DNA of 60,000 nucleotides from Adiantum capillus-veneris (lineage: Eukaryota > Streptophyta > Polypodiopsida > Polypodiales > Pteridaceae): assembly GCA_014529385.2 (NCBI GenBank), contig CM043958.1, positions 156,837,293 to 156,897,292 of the forward strand, given 5' to 3'. The translations under genes were made by a program, and so were the position numbers. The stretch's first letter is position 1. Every line of letters begins with the position of its first letter. A model generated the notes under the pieces. That model was not told the DNA's origin, did no database searches, and saw nothing but the letters and a program-made list of their open reading frames with translations. Of the stretch, positions 11,726-22,571 are shown in pieces.

Positions 11726-13239
11726 CAAATGATGCATAAGAATACAAATGGGGTTCGCCCAAGATGGAGTTAACTTGAACCTTACATCGATACAAAACCT
11801 GAAACTCCCAAGAGACTCGTTGTATTTCTTAAGGTCTTCTTTGAGTGGACATTAAAAGGAAATAGGAACTAAGAGATCATAACTCAAGAAACTCACTCTA
11901 AATTTCAACTAGGTCTAAAACCTTTACCGAGAAGATTTGACGTGGATAGCCCTAGCATAACTTAAAGATTTAAGTGTGAACCTCGTCTTACATGTTTGGA
12001 AAAAGACCAACACAAGTGTTTACCTATGGGATGCAACGGGGGATGGTCCTTTTTTGCTAGAACTGATAACCATTGGTCTATGTTTTGAGCTCGGGTTCAT
12101 TCATTTCCCAAAAAATGGTATTGAATGGGAGTGAGTCCCGATCGGGTGGTGAGACCCAATGATGCATCTGAAAATCACCCTAGTTTGGATAGGCCTGATG
12201 CTGACGAGAAAATAGAGGAAGGAAAAATGAATCCATGAAGGGATTTAATTAAGAAACTCTTCTAATTGTTCTGTAAAAAGGAACCTTGGAAAGGCTAGGA
12301 ACCTAAATGGGCTATTCCGCCATCAGTCGGACCTTTGCTCTGCTTCTTGGATTATTGATTTAAAAAGAATTTAGAGTAGATTATTTTTGTAAGCTTTTTT
12401 CACACAAGATAAAGAAAAATAAGAATTGGAAATTGTGTCAAGGCGCGGTCCTCCACACGTGGTGGAGGAAACAAGATACCCAAGTCCTGAGACGAAGATA
12501 GGGATATGCTTGGACGAGTATATGTGATTGCTTGAAAGATAACTAGATAATTTTACTAATACTAAAGGAAAAAGGAAGTAAAATATTCTAAAAAATAAAA
12601 AGGTGGGAGCGACCTGATGAATGTACACTTGCAAGGGTATGCAACAATTTGCATGTTGCTTTCAAATGCTTGAAATTTATTCTTGGTTTGAGGTGATTGA
12701 AATATTGTTTTCTAGTATCATAGTACTACCTTGGGGAGGTGCATTTATCAAACGGTTCGGTGGGTGAGTGGAGTTTGGAGGGTTAATTTGTTGGCCAAAA
12801 AGTTGAACCCAATTTTATGTTGTCCATTAAGTTAAGCTGAAAATGGAATAAGGGATTCCCATCTACGGAGCAAGAATCATACTTAGGAACGAGTAATTTG
12901 TGTAATCAATAAATACACTCATCTTAGGGGAACACACTGACTTCTATGCACGGTCATAATCGAGGAAAAAGTGTCAGTGACCTTGATCCAAGGGTGAACT
13001 AGAGAACTCTCACCAGTTGACCCTAGAAGGTTGACAAGTAAGCAAAGGTACTTATGGGCTAAGGGATCCATATGAGAGAAAGTGAATGTTATCACTCCCT
13101 TGAGTTGGCATCAAAGAGCAGGAGGAGTCTTGTCTTGTTGTCGGTCTCAAACGAGAGGGATGTTTGGAATTGTGTTGTATTCATTTGGAAATGGTATAGC
13201 CGGCAGTCCATGGCATGGCCCTCACATGGGGCTTCTTCC
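11726..13239. other. no recognisable feature
   Basis: About 1.5 kb of AT-leaning sequence without a convincing frame, repeat or RNA gene. It may be the left part of the copia remnant that becomes recognisable at 13240. Confidence 0.4.
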
Positions 13240-13398
13240 ATGAAACACCACACAAGCAATATTTTCAAGAATATACCAAATGTAATTTTGGGTATGTATA
13301 CTTGGGAGATAATGAAGCTTGTGAAATTGTCAGCAAAGGTACAATTTGTGTCAAAAATGCAAATGGAAATGAATGGAAGCATAAGTGAAGGGTAAGTT
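13240..13398 (+). pseudogene. Ty1/copia protease-region fragment
   Basis: In the frame starting near 13241 the translation reads HETPHKQYFQEYTKC, then VYLGDNEACEIVSKGTICV, then a stop after NEWKHK. This matches the copia Pol segment just after the protease active site (…PHKEWF…, V.LGDN..C.I.G.GTI.V). The catalytic DSG expected just upstream is not readable. Coding similarity stops at 13398, where a different sequence with tandem repeats and a TATA box begins, so the fragment is truncated on both sides. Confidence 0.55.
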
Positions 13399-13410
13399 TA
13401 GGAAATGAAA

Positions 13411-13485
13411 AGACAGATGAAGATGGAAAGTCAAAAGACAAATAAAGGTGGAAAGTCAAAAGATAGATGAAGGTGGAAAGTCAAA
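13411..13485 (+). repeat. three tandem 25-bp repeats
   Basis: Three adjacent units of AGA(C/T)A(G/A)AT(G/A)AAG(A/G)TGGAAAGTCAAA start at 13411, 13436 and 13461. They lie just upstream of a TATA box, a place where retroelement LTRs often carry enhancer-like repeats. Confidence 0.85.
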
Positions 13486-13494
13486 CGTCCTTTT

Positions 13495-13551
13495 GTGCCC
13501 ATATAAATAGATCTTTTTCTTCTCTTCCATTTTTCCTTTAGCATTTTCTTT

Positions 13552-13614
<63 letters not shown>
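13495..13614 (+). promoter_or_regulatory. TATA box and CT tract, likely LTR promoter
   Basis: GCCCATATAAATAGATC (TATAAAT at 13502) is followed about 30-50 bp downstream by pyrimidine-rich sequence and an uninterrupted (CT)30 at 13553-13613. TATA plus a pyrimidine-rich initiator and leader is the usual core of plant LTR promoters, and the preceding tandem repeats support this. The element it served is not identified; the copia scrap upstream is a candidate. Confidence 0.45.
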
Positions 13615-13616
<2 letters not shown>

Positions 13617-14029
13617 ATGTTGTATCCATCCTTTTGAGGTAATATTGTTGCAAATCTATGTGCTTTGTCATTGCATGTTGTTATGTGCTATAAACTAACT
13701 CATCATTTTTCTTGTTGTTAAGAGGAATCTTTGAATTAAGAATACCTTTTAATTTTTATTATTATCAAGAAAAAAAGGAAGCTATAAGCTAAAAATTATA
13801 ATTAGTGACCAAGAATTAGTCAAAATATTCCCTAGGACACTAAACACTTGAATTCCCCTTTAATCCCTAAGTTTTCTAAGATTGAGGCATGATCAACTTG
13901 TTATTCTGCATACTTAAGAGAAAAATTTAAAAGAACTCAATCAAAACATGCTTTTTACAATATATATAGTTTCAATCACTCATTTGTCTCTATAAAATGC
14001 TCTATCTGTCTTATATGCCTCTTTCCCTC

Positions 14030-14230
14030 CTGTTTCAAGTCCTCTCGGATGACTTTTTGTTATAGGTGGAGTGTTGTGCATGGGTGAAAAAGATGTGTCT
14101 ATGCATGGCCATGTAATGTGGCTCTATCATGTGAGTCATAGAAATGCAATTCATAAACATGTGCACTGCAAGATGAAACTCTTTAGCAAAGTGCTTAGGG
14201 GTATTCAATGGTGAGGATTCCTGCATAGTG
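14030..14230 (-). repeat. fragment related to 3' region of the gypsy element at 48160-48330
   Basis: The stretch with GTGTCTATGCATGGCC, CTATCATGT and TTCAATGGTGAGG parallels 48165-48335 (GTGTCTACGCATGGCC, CTATCATGT, CTCAATGGTTG), both preceded by a pyrimidine run and CAAG(T/C)CC. It looks like a lone scrap of the same gypsy family, with no coding part. Confidence 0.4.
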
Positions 14231-14934
14231 ATTTAATTTCTCAAAGAGAAAATCTTGCATATGCATTTCTCTCTCCTTTATGATAGGATGTGGTAGTATG
14301 GCATTACTAGATTTGGATCTCCATACTTTAGTAGATTGACTTGGGGATATTGATGGTCAAGATTGATGTTTAGAACCAATTATTGAGTAGTTCACTTGTA
14401 AAAGGGGTCATTCCTTCCTCCATGCCATTTCGGTGCTAGTCGTTTTATCATTGGGGTTTCCTTGAGGTTGACATAGTGTTTTTGGTTGTCATTTGTTTTG
14501 GCAGCCATATCCATGTTGTCTTCAGTTGCAATGGTTGTTTCTCTTTGCAGTTTAGAGGCACTCAAATGGATTTTAACTTTGTTTCTAGTATCCTTTTTTG
14601 TATGAATATTTGTTTGGTTCTGTGCATGAGAGGTTCCCTCCCCAGGGGTCTATGCAAGATATATACAATATACACTTTTCTTCAATATAAAACTATCAAT
14701 ACACATCAAAGTCTAGAAGCAATAGCATAGGGGAAGGAATTCTCACCCCAATTTATCATGAAGTTTGAGCCATGAGCTAGACTACACTCATAGGTACCTA
14801 GCAATTGGTGCTACCCTTAAGTGTGTATGAATGAAAGCATACTAAAAAAATGACCAAGTGGAGGGTAAATAAATGTGTACACCAAATCAGTGGGGGGAGG
14901 GGGTGTGTGTGTTGGGGGGGGGGGGGGGAGCTTG
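14231..14934. other. no gene; G-run near the gypsy breakpoint
   Basis: Low-coding AT-rich sequence. At 14891-14929 a GT/G-rich stretch ends in an uninterrupted run of about 15 G. The RNase H reading frame of the neighbouring gypsy element stops being recognisable exactly at this run. Confidence 0.4.
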
Positions 14935-15440
14935 GTCTGCGTCATGAAGTACTTAAGACTTTGGTGATCCGTTTGCAGAATGAAAAGAGTCCCCAATAAA
15001 TAGTGCTTCCATGAGTCTAAGGCATGTAGAACTGCAAGGAGTTCCTTTTCATATATGCCTAGAGCTTGCTCAACAGGTTCAAGCCTTCGACTTTCATACC
15101 TATGGTGTGCCCTTCTTGAAGCAAAACAGCTCCAAGGCAATCACCACAAGCATCACATTGGACCTCAAATGGCTTTGAGAGATCCGGTAGTGTAAGCACA
15201 GGTTGAGAGATAAGCTTTTCAAAAGCATTGTTCTCCTTGGCAGACCATGTGTACCTAACATTTTTCTTTGTTAGGTCATGTAATGGTCCTGCTATTAGTG
15301 AGAACTTTTTTGTGAAGCGTCTATAGTATGCGCACATACCTATAAAGCTTCTTAACTCATGAAGATTCTTTGGTTTAGGCCATCCTTTTATTACCTCTAA
15401 CTTTGATGGATCTATTTGGATGCCATCTTGAGAGATAATG
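14935..15440 (-). pseudogene. gypsy RNase H (N-terminal part)
   Basis: Two overlapping frames contain the RT connection (MCAYYRRFTKKFS, PLHDLTKK) and RNase H motifs: FEVQCDACGDCLGAVLLQEG with the first catalytic Asp (15150-15200), then YEKELLAVLHALDSWKHYLL with the catalytic Glu, and LQTDHQSLKYFM with the next Asp (14945-15060). The enzyme degrades RNA in the RNA:DNA hybrid. A shift lies at about 15080-15100. After TQTKL the frame runs into proline codons from the G-run, and the domain ends prematurely. Confidence 0.85.
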
Positions 15441-15449
15441 TGACCTAAA

Positions 15450-16244
15450 TACTAAATCTCTTGTAAGAAAAATTCACTTTTCTTTCGATTAACAAAAAAG
15501 TTTATTCTCTCTTAGAACTTGAAATATTACCTGGAGGTGTCGCTTGTGTTCGTCTAATGAATTAGAGTAGATGATGATATCATCAAAGAACACTCCAGTA
15601 AAAGTTCGGTGAGGCCTAAATAGCTTCTACAAATCAAGCGGTTGAATGTGGCTGGTGCATTGGTCAAGCCAAAAGGCATGACAATGTATTCATAAAGACC
15701 AAACTTAGTGAGAAATGTGGTCTTTACAATGTCTTGATCAACTATCCTTATTTGATGATAGCCACTTTTTTGGTCAATCCTACTAAAGTAGGTGGAGCCT
15801 TGTAGCTTATCAAATAGGTCTTCTACCCGTGGAACGGGAAACCTATTTTTGATAGTGATCCTATTTAGTGCTCTATAGTCGACACACATATGATATGTGC
15901 CATCTTTCTTTTGCACTAGTAGCACAAGAGAACAAAATGGAGATGAGCTAGGCCTAACCATGCCCCTCTCAACTAACTCATGCACTTGCCGCATTAATCT
16001 CCTCTTATTGAGCTTGAGAAACTCTATAAGGAGGTTTGTTAGGTGGTGAACTTCCTGGAAGAAGTTCAATTGCATGGTCATCATTGCCTTGTTTAGGAGG
16101 TAGCTCACAAAAGATGTCGTCAATAAAGACACATTGAAACCCCTTGAGAAAATTGGATAACTCTAATTCCTTTTGATTGTGTATATTTTCTTTTGCTAAA
16201 ACATTAGGTTCATTTTGAGAATCTTTAACAAAAATCATGTACAC
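15450..16244 (-). pseudogene. gypsy reverse transcriptase
   Basis: The 192-codon frame 15554-16132 contains KKDGTYHMCVDYRALN, NRFPVPRVEDLFDKLQG, FSRIDQKSGYHQIRI (first catalytic Asp) and YIVMPFGLTNAPATFNRL, all hallmark RT blocks. The polymerase active site is read after a shift near 15590 as VFFDDIIIYS, an FFDD variant of the usual YxDD. The linker from protease lies at 16005-16244 in another frame. At least two frameshifts inactivate it. Product if intact: RNA-dependent DNA polymerase of the element. Confidence 0.92.
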
Positions 16245-16264
16245 GGAATAGAGCTCTTTATTGA

Positions 16265-17017
16265 CTAGTTGAAAGCTTGTGTATGTACAATGGGTATAGT
16301 GTTACCCATTTCCTTAGCATCTATATACATATCTTTTTCCTTGAACTTAAAGGAGATTCTCCTTTCAGGGAATTTAACATTGGCAGCCACGCGATCAAAC
16401 CATGGTGCCCCTAGGATTACATCCTCATGCTTGAGAGGAGAGATAAAGAAGTCCTCTTTGTCCACATAGCTTTGGACATGGAGCCTCCATTTCCATATTA
16501 AGGGAGTGACTGAAGCTTCTTGCCCCTTGAAAGCATCGTCTGCGGGTAGGAAATCTCCCATCTCATAGGCTTGTATGCCTAGCTTGGTGGCCAAATCTAT
16601 AGTTATAAAATTGTGAGTAGAACCGGGGTCAAAGAGAATAAAAGCATCATGTTCTCTTACCTTTCCCCGAGCATGGCTTATTAGAGGAGATCCTTTGTGG
16701 TGAGTTTCCTCCTCTTGGATTTCGACCAAGGTAGCTCTAGGAGGATCATGGCGGTCGTTCTTTTGGGAACAAGCACGGTACACATGCACTTGTTTGCCGC
16801 ACTTGAAACATCGGTTATCCTTGCGATAACGCTCAAGATCTTCAGGAGAGAGTTTATTTTTGCCTTCATAAACTCCCTTCTCTTTAGCTTTGTTGGAGTT
16901 TCCCTTAGGAGACTTTTGGACATTGTCCTTCCCCTTAGGCTCATTGGAACCCTGGTTTTCAGGGGGCTTAGAATTCCTCTTAGGCCCTGTTTGGAAATTG
17001 ATTCGAGAGGCCACCAT
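16265..17017 (-). pseudogene. gypsy Gag C-terminus (zinc knuckle) plus aspartic protease
   Basis: The longest clean frame of the element (250 codons). Near residues 70-84 it has CFKCGKQVHVYRAC, a CX2CX4HX4C knuckle. About residue 127 it has AFILFDPGSTHNFI, the retropepsin active-site block with DPG in place of the usual DSG/DTG. HEDVILGAPWFD follows near residue 199. The identical DPGSTHNFI block occurs in the family member at 59770, so Pro is a family trait rather than a mutation here. The protease would mature the Gag-Pol polyprotein. Confidence 0.9.
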
Positions 17018-17020
17018 AGT

Positions 17021-18240
17021 CTATTGTATTACCGCCGATATGCTGCGTGGCCTTTGGGAGTTGACATACTCTGCCATTTTTTCGGTTAAGCCTGCACAAA
17101 ATTGCTGCTTTTGCTTTCCAAAATCCAACTTTTTGAAGAAAGTGGCTTTGAGTTGTAGGTCCCAAAACTTGTCTACATATTTGTGAATGGATTCGTCAAG
17201 AGAGAGCTTTAAGCTTCTCCATTCGGTGAGTACTTTGTCTTTGGCATCGGTGGCCAAAAACTGCTTCATAATGGAAGCTCTTAAAGCTTTCCATGTTCGT
17301 GGAGCTTCACCGTTGGCCCGTAGGCTAGACCACCATTGTCTGATGGAATTTTGAAAGTCCATAGCTACATGGTGTAGCTTAGAGGACTTAGTGAAGCCCT
17401 CATCTCCGAATGCTGCATTAAATTGTTGGATAAAGGCCAAGACTTTGTCCGTAGCACCAAAAGTGCCATTGTAGAAAAGAGTTACTCTTCCCTCTCTCTT
17501 TGAACTTCTTGAGCTTGGATGACCTCTTCCATGCGGCATAGGATTTACTATGGCTTCTTCTTTTTGATGGTTCAAAGGTTGCACCATCACTTTCTTCAGA
17601 AGATGAACAATTTGAGGAAGATGGAGAAGAGGGTGACCTCTTTCTTGCCTTTTTCTTTCCTTGATCTTCTTTGTCTTCACCATCACTTTCATAAGAGGAA
17701 GAGGATGAAGGAGATGGAGAAGAGGGTGTCCTTTCTTGCCTTTTTCTTCTCTTGCTTTTTGTCATCCCTCTCTGAAGTATGGTGTGGAGAAGTATGCGAT
17801 GGTCTTCTTCGTTTTGGAGGTGATGGGGAGAGCGTTTAGCCCGCCGTCTTTGTGGAGCCATCTCCACCAAGTTAGTGAGAGACTCGCTTCTTTCTCATTC
17901 CTTCTTGAGTTCTCCTTTGAGAAGGAGATGCATCATCAAGGAGAAAATTTCTGAGCCCTTCATAGGGATCCTCTTCTTCTTCTCAAATCGGAGAGAGACC
18001 TCTTTTGGAAGTCTCGCAAGGAGGCTTCCTAGGTGTTCTCTCATCATGGTGGGGAGCTTGGATAATCCCATGAGCACGAAGCTGTCGTTGCACTTCATTT
18101 TGGAGGGATGGATTGCCCATGGCTTGTTGAAGCCTAGAAACAAGATAGTTAACAAGCATCGGGGCATCATTAGTAGCTTGCTCATTAGCAAAATCAAAGT
18201 TATCAACATTAATTTCACTCTCTTTGCTATTGTCAGCCAT
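17021..18240 (-). pseudogene. gypsy Gag (matrix/capsid)
   Basis: The start codon is at 18240 (MADNSKESEINVDNFDF), matching MADNNQESRMNIDNFDF at 58333 in the sister element. A Ser/Arg/Lys-rich linker follows (17420-17870), then the retrotransposon Gag domain in 17021-17692, with FIQQFNAAFGDE, WWSSLRANGEAP.TWKALR and KYVDKFWDLQLKA. Several frameshifts lie in the Ser-rich linker. Gag forms the virus-like particle. Confidence 0.85.
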
Positions 18241-18334
18241 TCTAACAACTTTTAGGTGTACTTTGGCACTTCAAGCCCTAGTTGCTACTCCTCTTTACCC
18301 CTTTAGAAAAAGCACTCAAGCTACTCACACCCGT

Positions 18335-18347
18335 GGCTTGAATACCA
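18335..18347 (-). other. degenerate initiator-Met tRNA primer site
   Basis: On the minus strand the sequence is TGGTATTCAAGCC, three changes from TGGTATCAGAGCC, the usual primer site for initiator-Met tRNA. In the sister element the intact site (57920-57931) is separated by about 300 bp from the GAGCC..GGGTG segment that here follows directly. A deletion probably joined the two in this copy. Confidence 0.45.
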
Positions 18348-18352
18348 TTAAT

Positions 18353-20030
18353 TGCAAGGAATAGAAGAGAGGGTCGCTCAACACCAAAACAACACCAGCT
18401 CCTGTCAAGCTTCTAGTAGCTCAATAGTGGTTAAGCCGCAAGCAAGCCCCGTAGGACTCCACTATTAAGACCATAGCTCTCGACGGTGATGCCCCGTTAA
18501 CTGTACAAAGGAGGGCGCACTGCAAGGCTAAAAAATCCCTATTATTCTTACTCACATGCAATTAATAATACCAACCATTTATAGCTAGCTTGAGGACCCC
18601 CCTTCTTGAGCAAGAAAAGAGAAACCTTGTGCTTTGTTATTAATGTAACATTTAATGGCCTAGTAACTTGTGTGTAGCGGAAAATAGCATGAACATAGTG
18701 AGCATTTCATTAGAATAGATTCCTAATGAGATTAACAAGAGTGCTTGAGTGGAGAAAGCAACAAAAAGCATAACACCTAGTTAGATAGCATGAACAATAC
18801 TTCAAAAGAGAGAGAAATTAAGCAATTGACAACACTTGAGGACCGGATTTTCATGGAGCTGGTCCCCGCTCCAAAAGGCTTTGTATTATGCTTTCTCCCA
18901 TCAAGAGAGACATTTTACAATACAATTTCTTGTGTTCCTTCAATACTAGCTAGTGCAATGAAGATGGAAGCTTCATGCACTACACAAAACACTTATCAAA
19001 CACAACATCAATTCCCTCACGGTCTCAGACCCAAGACCTCACACACCTTCAAAGATGGTGAGAGCTAGCGGGGTATGAGAGTAGATTGAGAGGAAGAAGG
19101 AGTATTCTTACAAGAAAGATGTACATATCCTCACATAATCACTCATAGTAGCATAGCTTAGCTTAGTAATTAGCATGGTAGAGGAGATGAGCATGCATTG
19201 AAGCTTGGCTCTTGGTTGGATTTGCATCACAAAGCCAAGAGTTGTTGGTGTAGGCCTTCCTTCTCACAAGCTTGGAGTAGGAGATAAGCTTTCCATTAAA
19301 GCTTGAGAAGGAGAGAGAGAGTCTTCTTGCTCCACACATTGATTGTGTGAGTGTGTGTGTCAATAATGCCTTGCAAAAATCAGCCCCCTCTCTCTCTTGG
19401 TCGACCCCCCTTGCTAATTACTCATGCTAGCATCCTGTTGGACCTCCCCAGGCTTAGCCAATGACAATTAAGCAGCATAAGTGATAGCCTTCTGACATGT
19501 GTCGCCCTTTCCCCTTTTGTGAGAGCTTTACGTAATTATTTAATTCAACTAAATCCTCATTGGACACCTTTGCCTCCTGACCAATAGGAATTATGCAAGC
19601 CATTGGGCTCCTGAATGCCCATTGGTCCCTTGTGGGCATCTGGGCTAGGGAGTTGACATGTGTCCCTCTTTCCCCTTGTGTGCTTCTCTCTCATCCCCTA
19701 CTTCTTGGGCTCGCCCCCTCCTATGTAGGGCTTGACAAATACTTTTGGGACACACACAAAGCATCTAATTTTCCCTAAAGTTGACCTTTGGACACAACCT
19801 TTGAATTTTGGAACCTTAGAATTTTGGAAGTCTTAATGGGCTGAACCTTAAGGTCTTTTAAGCCCATTGTTGCACATAGCTCTTTTGCACATGGCCCCCC
19901 CTTTGGATCCCTATTTTCCCTCCTTTGGATCCCTACTGTGGCTAATCTGCTAACTTAACCAATATTCTATCTTTTTCTCCCCTGGCACTTCCCCTTATTA
20001 AATGATCAGTTTAACATGAGAAAATCATTT
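18353..20030 (-). repeat. 5' LTR of gypsy A (borders approximate)
   Basis: Read on the minus strand, 19141-19760 is homologous to 56830-57390 of the sister element. Shared segments include CCTACATAGGAGGGGGCG / CCTACAAGGAGGGGACG, TTTAGTTGAATTAA / TTTAGTAGATCTAA, ACTCACACAA near a CTC-rich stretch, and GATGCAAATCCAACCAAGAG. The inner border is taken next to the primer site. The outer border is uncertain and lies before the LINE fragment at about 20040. Confidence 0.6.
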
Positions 20031-20039
20031 AGGAGAATT

Positions 20040-20300
20040 AGATATTGATTATTATCACAATTATAGTGCGATAGTTGTTCACATTGTTTACATCTCCTCC
20101 TTTGTGCAAAGGTTTAATCCAATTTCACTCCAATTATGAGGCATGCCATGTTGAAGTGCAAGGTTAAACATATCACATATCCAATATTGTGTCTTCTTGC
20201 TTGTACATTTAATCATTTCATCCTTGACACCTTGAAGGTCCCCTGCCTTGCAGGTAGCAAGTTTCTCAAGCGTGCAACATACATCTTCAATGGTAAAGAA
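20040..20300 (-). pseudogene. LINE fragment 1 (linker upstream of RT)
   Basis: Minus-strand frame with FTIEDVCCTLEKLATCKAGD, EMIK and CDMFNLALQHGMPHNW, closely matching the LINE at 21185-22050 (IEDVCGGLEKLATRKAGDLQ, CDMFKLALQHGMPYDW). It ends at 20040 where the gypsy LTR begins, suggesting that the LTR element inserted into, or recombined with, this LINE copy. No catalytic motif is included. Confidence 0.7.
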
Positions 20301-20307
20301 GGGAGGC

Positions 20308-20310
<3 letters not shown>

Positions 20311-20367
<57 letters not shown>

Positions 20368-20466
20368 GGGCAGAGAGAGGGGGGGAGGGTATGTGGAGAG
20401 AAATATGGGGGGACAGATAGAAAGAGAAGGGGGAAGAAGGGGGAGGAGAGGGGATGGAGAGGGGCA

Positions 20467-20540
<74 letters not shown>

Positions 20541-20573
20541 GGGGGGGGGGGGGAGAGGGGCCGGAGAGGAGCA

Positions 20574-20618
<45 letters not shown>

Positions 20619-20660
20619 TGACAAGAGGGAGAGAGAGGAGGGAGCGAGAGATAGATAAAT
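20311..20660 (+). repeat. compound GA microsatellite with 23-bp G run
   Basis: Long (GA)n blocks at 20311-20362, 20471-20530 and 20577-20613 are separated by G-rich interruptions, and there is an uninterrupted G23 at 20531-20553. Both strands give long low-complexity frames that are not genes. The array begins right at the upstream end of LINE fragment 1. Confidence 0.95.
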
Positions 20661-21184
20661 AGATTATCGTCCTTGGAGGTCAAATATGACCTATGGGACC
20701 AAAGTTACATGTGATGTAGTATGTGTATGGCTAATGAGTGACTCTGGATGCTCCAAAATTGTGGTGATGAGAGTCGCAATGGAGAGCCCACACTCTAGCT
20801 AGGAGAGGAAAGTGTGTAGGTCTAAGTCATGGCTGAGAATGTGAGAGAAGCAAGTTCAGATGTGACCAAAAGCTGAGCACTCTAGTAGTGTGTGGTACTC
20901 AGACTCTCGAACTCACAGTGAGCATAATGTGCACAGTCAATTCGACTCTTCTCCATTGCCCCAATGCCCTATCTTGCATCGAAGGAAATGGGAGCTAATC
21001 CGAATGGCTGCGATAATGCATATCGCCGAAAGGGGAAGGTTCAAGCATGTAAGTGTGACTACGGTTTCCTCTTTCAGCGAAAAACATGGTTTTGTAGTTG
21101 GGGCCAATATGGGTGGTGTAATGTATGAAGTATGACCCACATAATTTCTCCCAACTTGTAATACATTGGCATTGTAGAAAAGTT
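20661..21184. other. no recognisable feature
   Basis: About 520 bp between the GA array and the LINE. On the minus strand it sits where the LINE active site (YxDD) and C-terminus should be, but no such motif can be read in any frame. Confidence 0.4.
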
Positions 21185-22050
21185 TCATTGCATAAACTCA
21201 CTTGGCACTTGGAGTTCTTCCATCCTTCTCCACAAATTTTCACGTGGAATCACATCAAATGCTTTTTTAAAGTCCACAAAACAACAATACAATCGCTTGC
21301 CTTTTAACAGACTTTCCTCCATGAGAACACGAAGAGTGACAAGATGATCAATGGTTCTATGGCATCGACAAAAATTCGCTTCTCCTTTTGCACGTTTGTC
21401 ATTCTCTTCAGCCCAATCACTCAATTTCATCTCCATTATGCACCCAAACAACTTTGCCATAAGAGACCCAATCATTATAGTATGGTAGTTGTTTACATTC
21501 TTTACATCCCCTCCTTTATGCAAAGACTTAACCCAATTAGTACTCCAATCATAAGGCATACCATGTTGAAGTGCAAGTTTGAACATATCACACATCCACT
21601 CATCAGTAAAATCTCCCGTTCATTTGATCATCTCCGGCTTGATACCTTGAAGATCTCCCGCTTTGCGAGTGGCCAACTTTTCAAGCCCACCGCATACATC
21701 CTCAATAGTAAAAAAAGAGGGCATACATAGGAGTGAACCATAAAATGGCATGTTTTCATCATTCGCTTGCTCATATAATTTCCTACAATGTGTGTACATA
21801 TGTACAAGACTTAAGTTAACAAAATTCCAAACCCGCTTGCCCTCAAGTTTCTCCAAAATCTTCCACATGCATGTGCCTTTTCTTGGACTTGAAAAAGTTG
21901 TTGTTGTACTTCCCATCTTCTTCTCTTCTTTTGAATCAATGCCTTGTATGTATGCAAATGACTTTGACAGTTGTCTTTGTCCATAGTTGCATCAAACTTT
22001 ATCAAGGACTTTTGAGAATCTTGATATTCTTTATTAAACCACTTAGTCAC
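21185..22050 (-). pseudogene. LINE reverse transcriptase (N-terminal half)
   Basis: Minus-strand frames from about 22050 down encode the endonuclease-RT linker (KALIQKKRRRWEVQQQ, FWRNL) and IEDVCGGLEKLATRKAGDLQ. RT blocks follow: VKSLHKGGDVKNVNNYHTI, RRCH-like RCHRTIDHLV, and CCFVDFKKAFDVIPRENLW with the first catalytic Asp. The frame then stops at 21185, before the second active-site block. LINE RTs copy the element mRNA at nicked target DNA. Loss of the 3' half is unusual for simple 5' truncation and points to deletion or recombination. Shifts occur near 21600 and 21815. Confidence 0.88.
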
Positions 22051-22260
22051 ACACACACACACACACACATAGAGGGTATATAGTGATAGGGAAAGAGAGA
22101 GGAAGAAGAGGAGCATCTAGAGGAAGGAAGGGCGGTTGTTGGAGGAGGGAGGGCGGCTAGATGAGTAGATGGAGAGAGGAGGTGGAGGAGGAGGAGCAAC
22201 AAAAGATGAGAAAGCACATGGGTGGAAAGAGGAGGAAGGGAGGTAGGGAATGCGGCCCTC
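22048..22260 (+). repeat. CA microsatellite and purine-rich tract
   Basis: (CA)11 at about 22048-22070, then about 180 bp that is almost pure GA/GGA (AGAGGAAGAAGAGG..., GGAGGTGGAGGAGGAGG). No coding evidence. Confidence 0.8.
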
Positions 22261-22407
22261 AAAAACAAAAAAATCTTGCTCCAAAGCTCGCTCTTTTGAG
22301 TTCGCTCAAAGACCTAACTCCGATTGTATAGACTTGCATGTGCAGAACTTCCATCCGACCACCACAGCGGTGTGTTGAGTGCTCTTTTAAGTGTGGATCC
22401 CATGTAG

Positions 22408-22571
22408 GACTATCCAACAATGAAAAACTCCTTGAGTGAGTCCAATGATTTATCTTTATGTATTGGCCTTGGAGGCATGGTGAAAAACAAACTATCCAAC
22501 GATGAAAAACTCCTTGAGTGAATCCAATTATTTCTCTTTATGTACTGGCCTTGGAGGCATGGTGAAAAACA
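22408..22571 (+). repeat. 82-bp direct tandem duplication
   Basis: AACTATCCAAC(A/G)ATGAAAAACTCC...GGTGAAAAACAAA occurs twice head to tail, starting at 22408 and 22490, with about five differences. Confidence 0.85.

Larger units (their letters stand above)
14935..18240 (-). mobile_element. Ty3/gypsy retrotransposon A, internal region (truncated)
   Basis: Reading leftwards, the minus strand encodes Gag, a CCHC knuckle, protease, reverse transcriptase and the start of RNase H in the standard gypsy order. It is then cut off at the G-run near 14930, so integrase and the 3' LTR are absent. The same family starts on the plus strand at 58333, where the Gag start, capsid, knuckle and protease are clearly homologous. 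Frameshifts separate the domains, so it is not autonomous. Confidence 0.9.

Noticed and set aside
20088-20683. Several long open frames on both strands
   Set aside because: They are translations of GA/CT and G/C low-complexity repeats (poly Arg-Glu, Leu-Ser, Pro).
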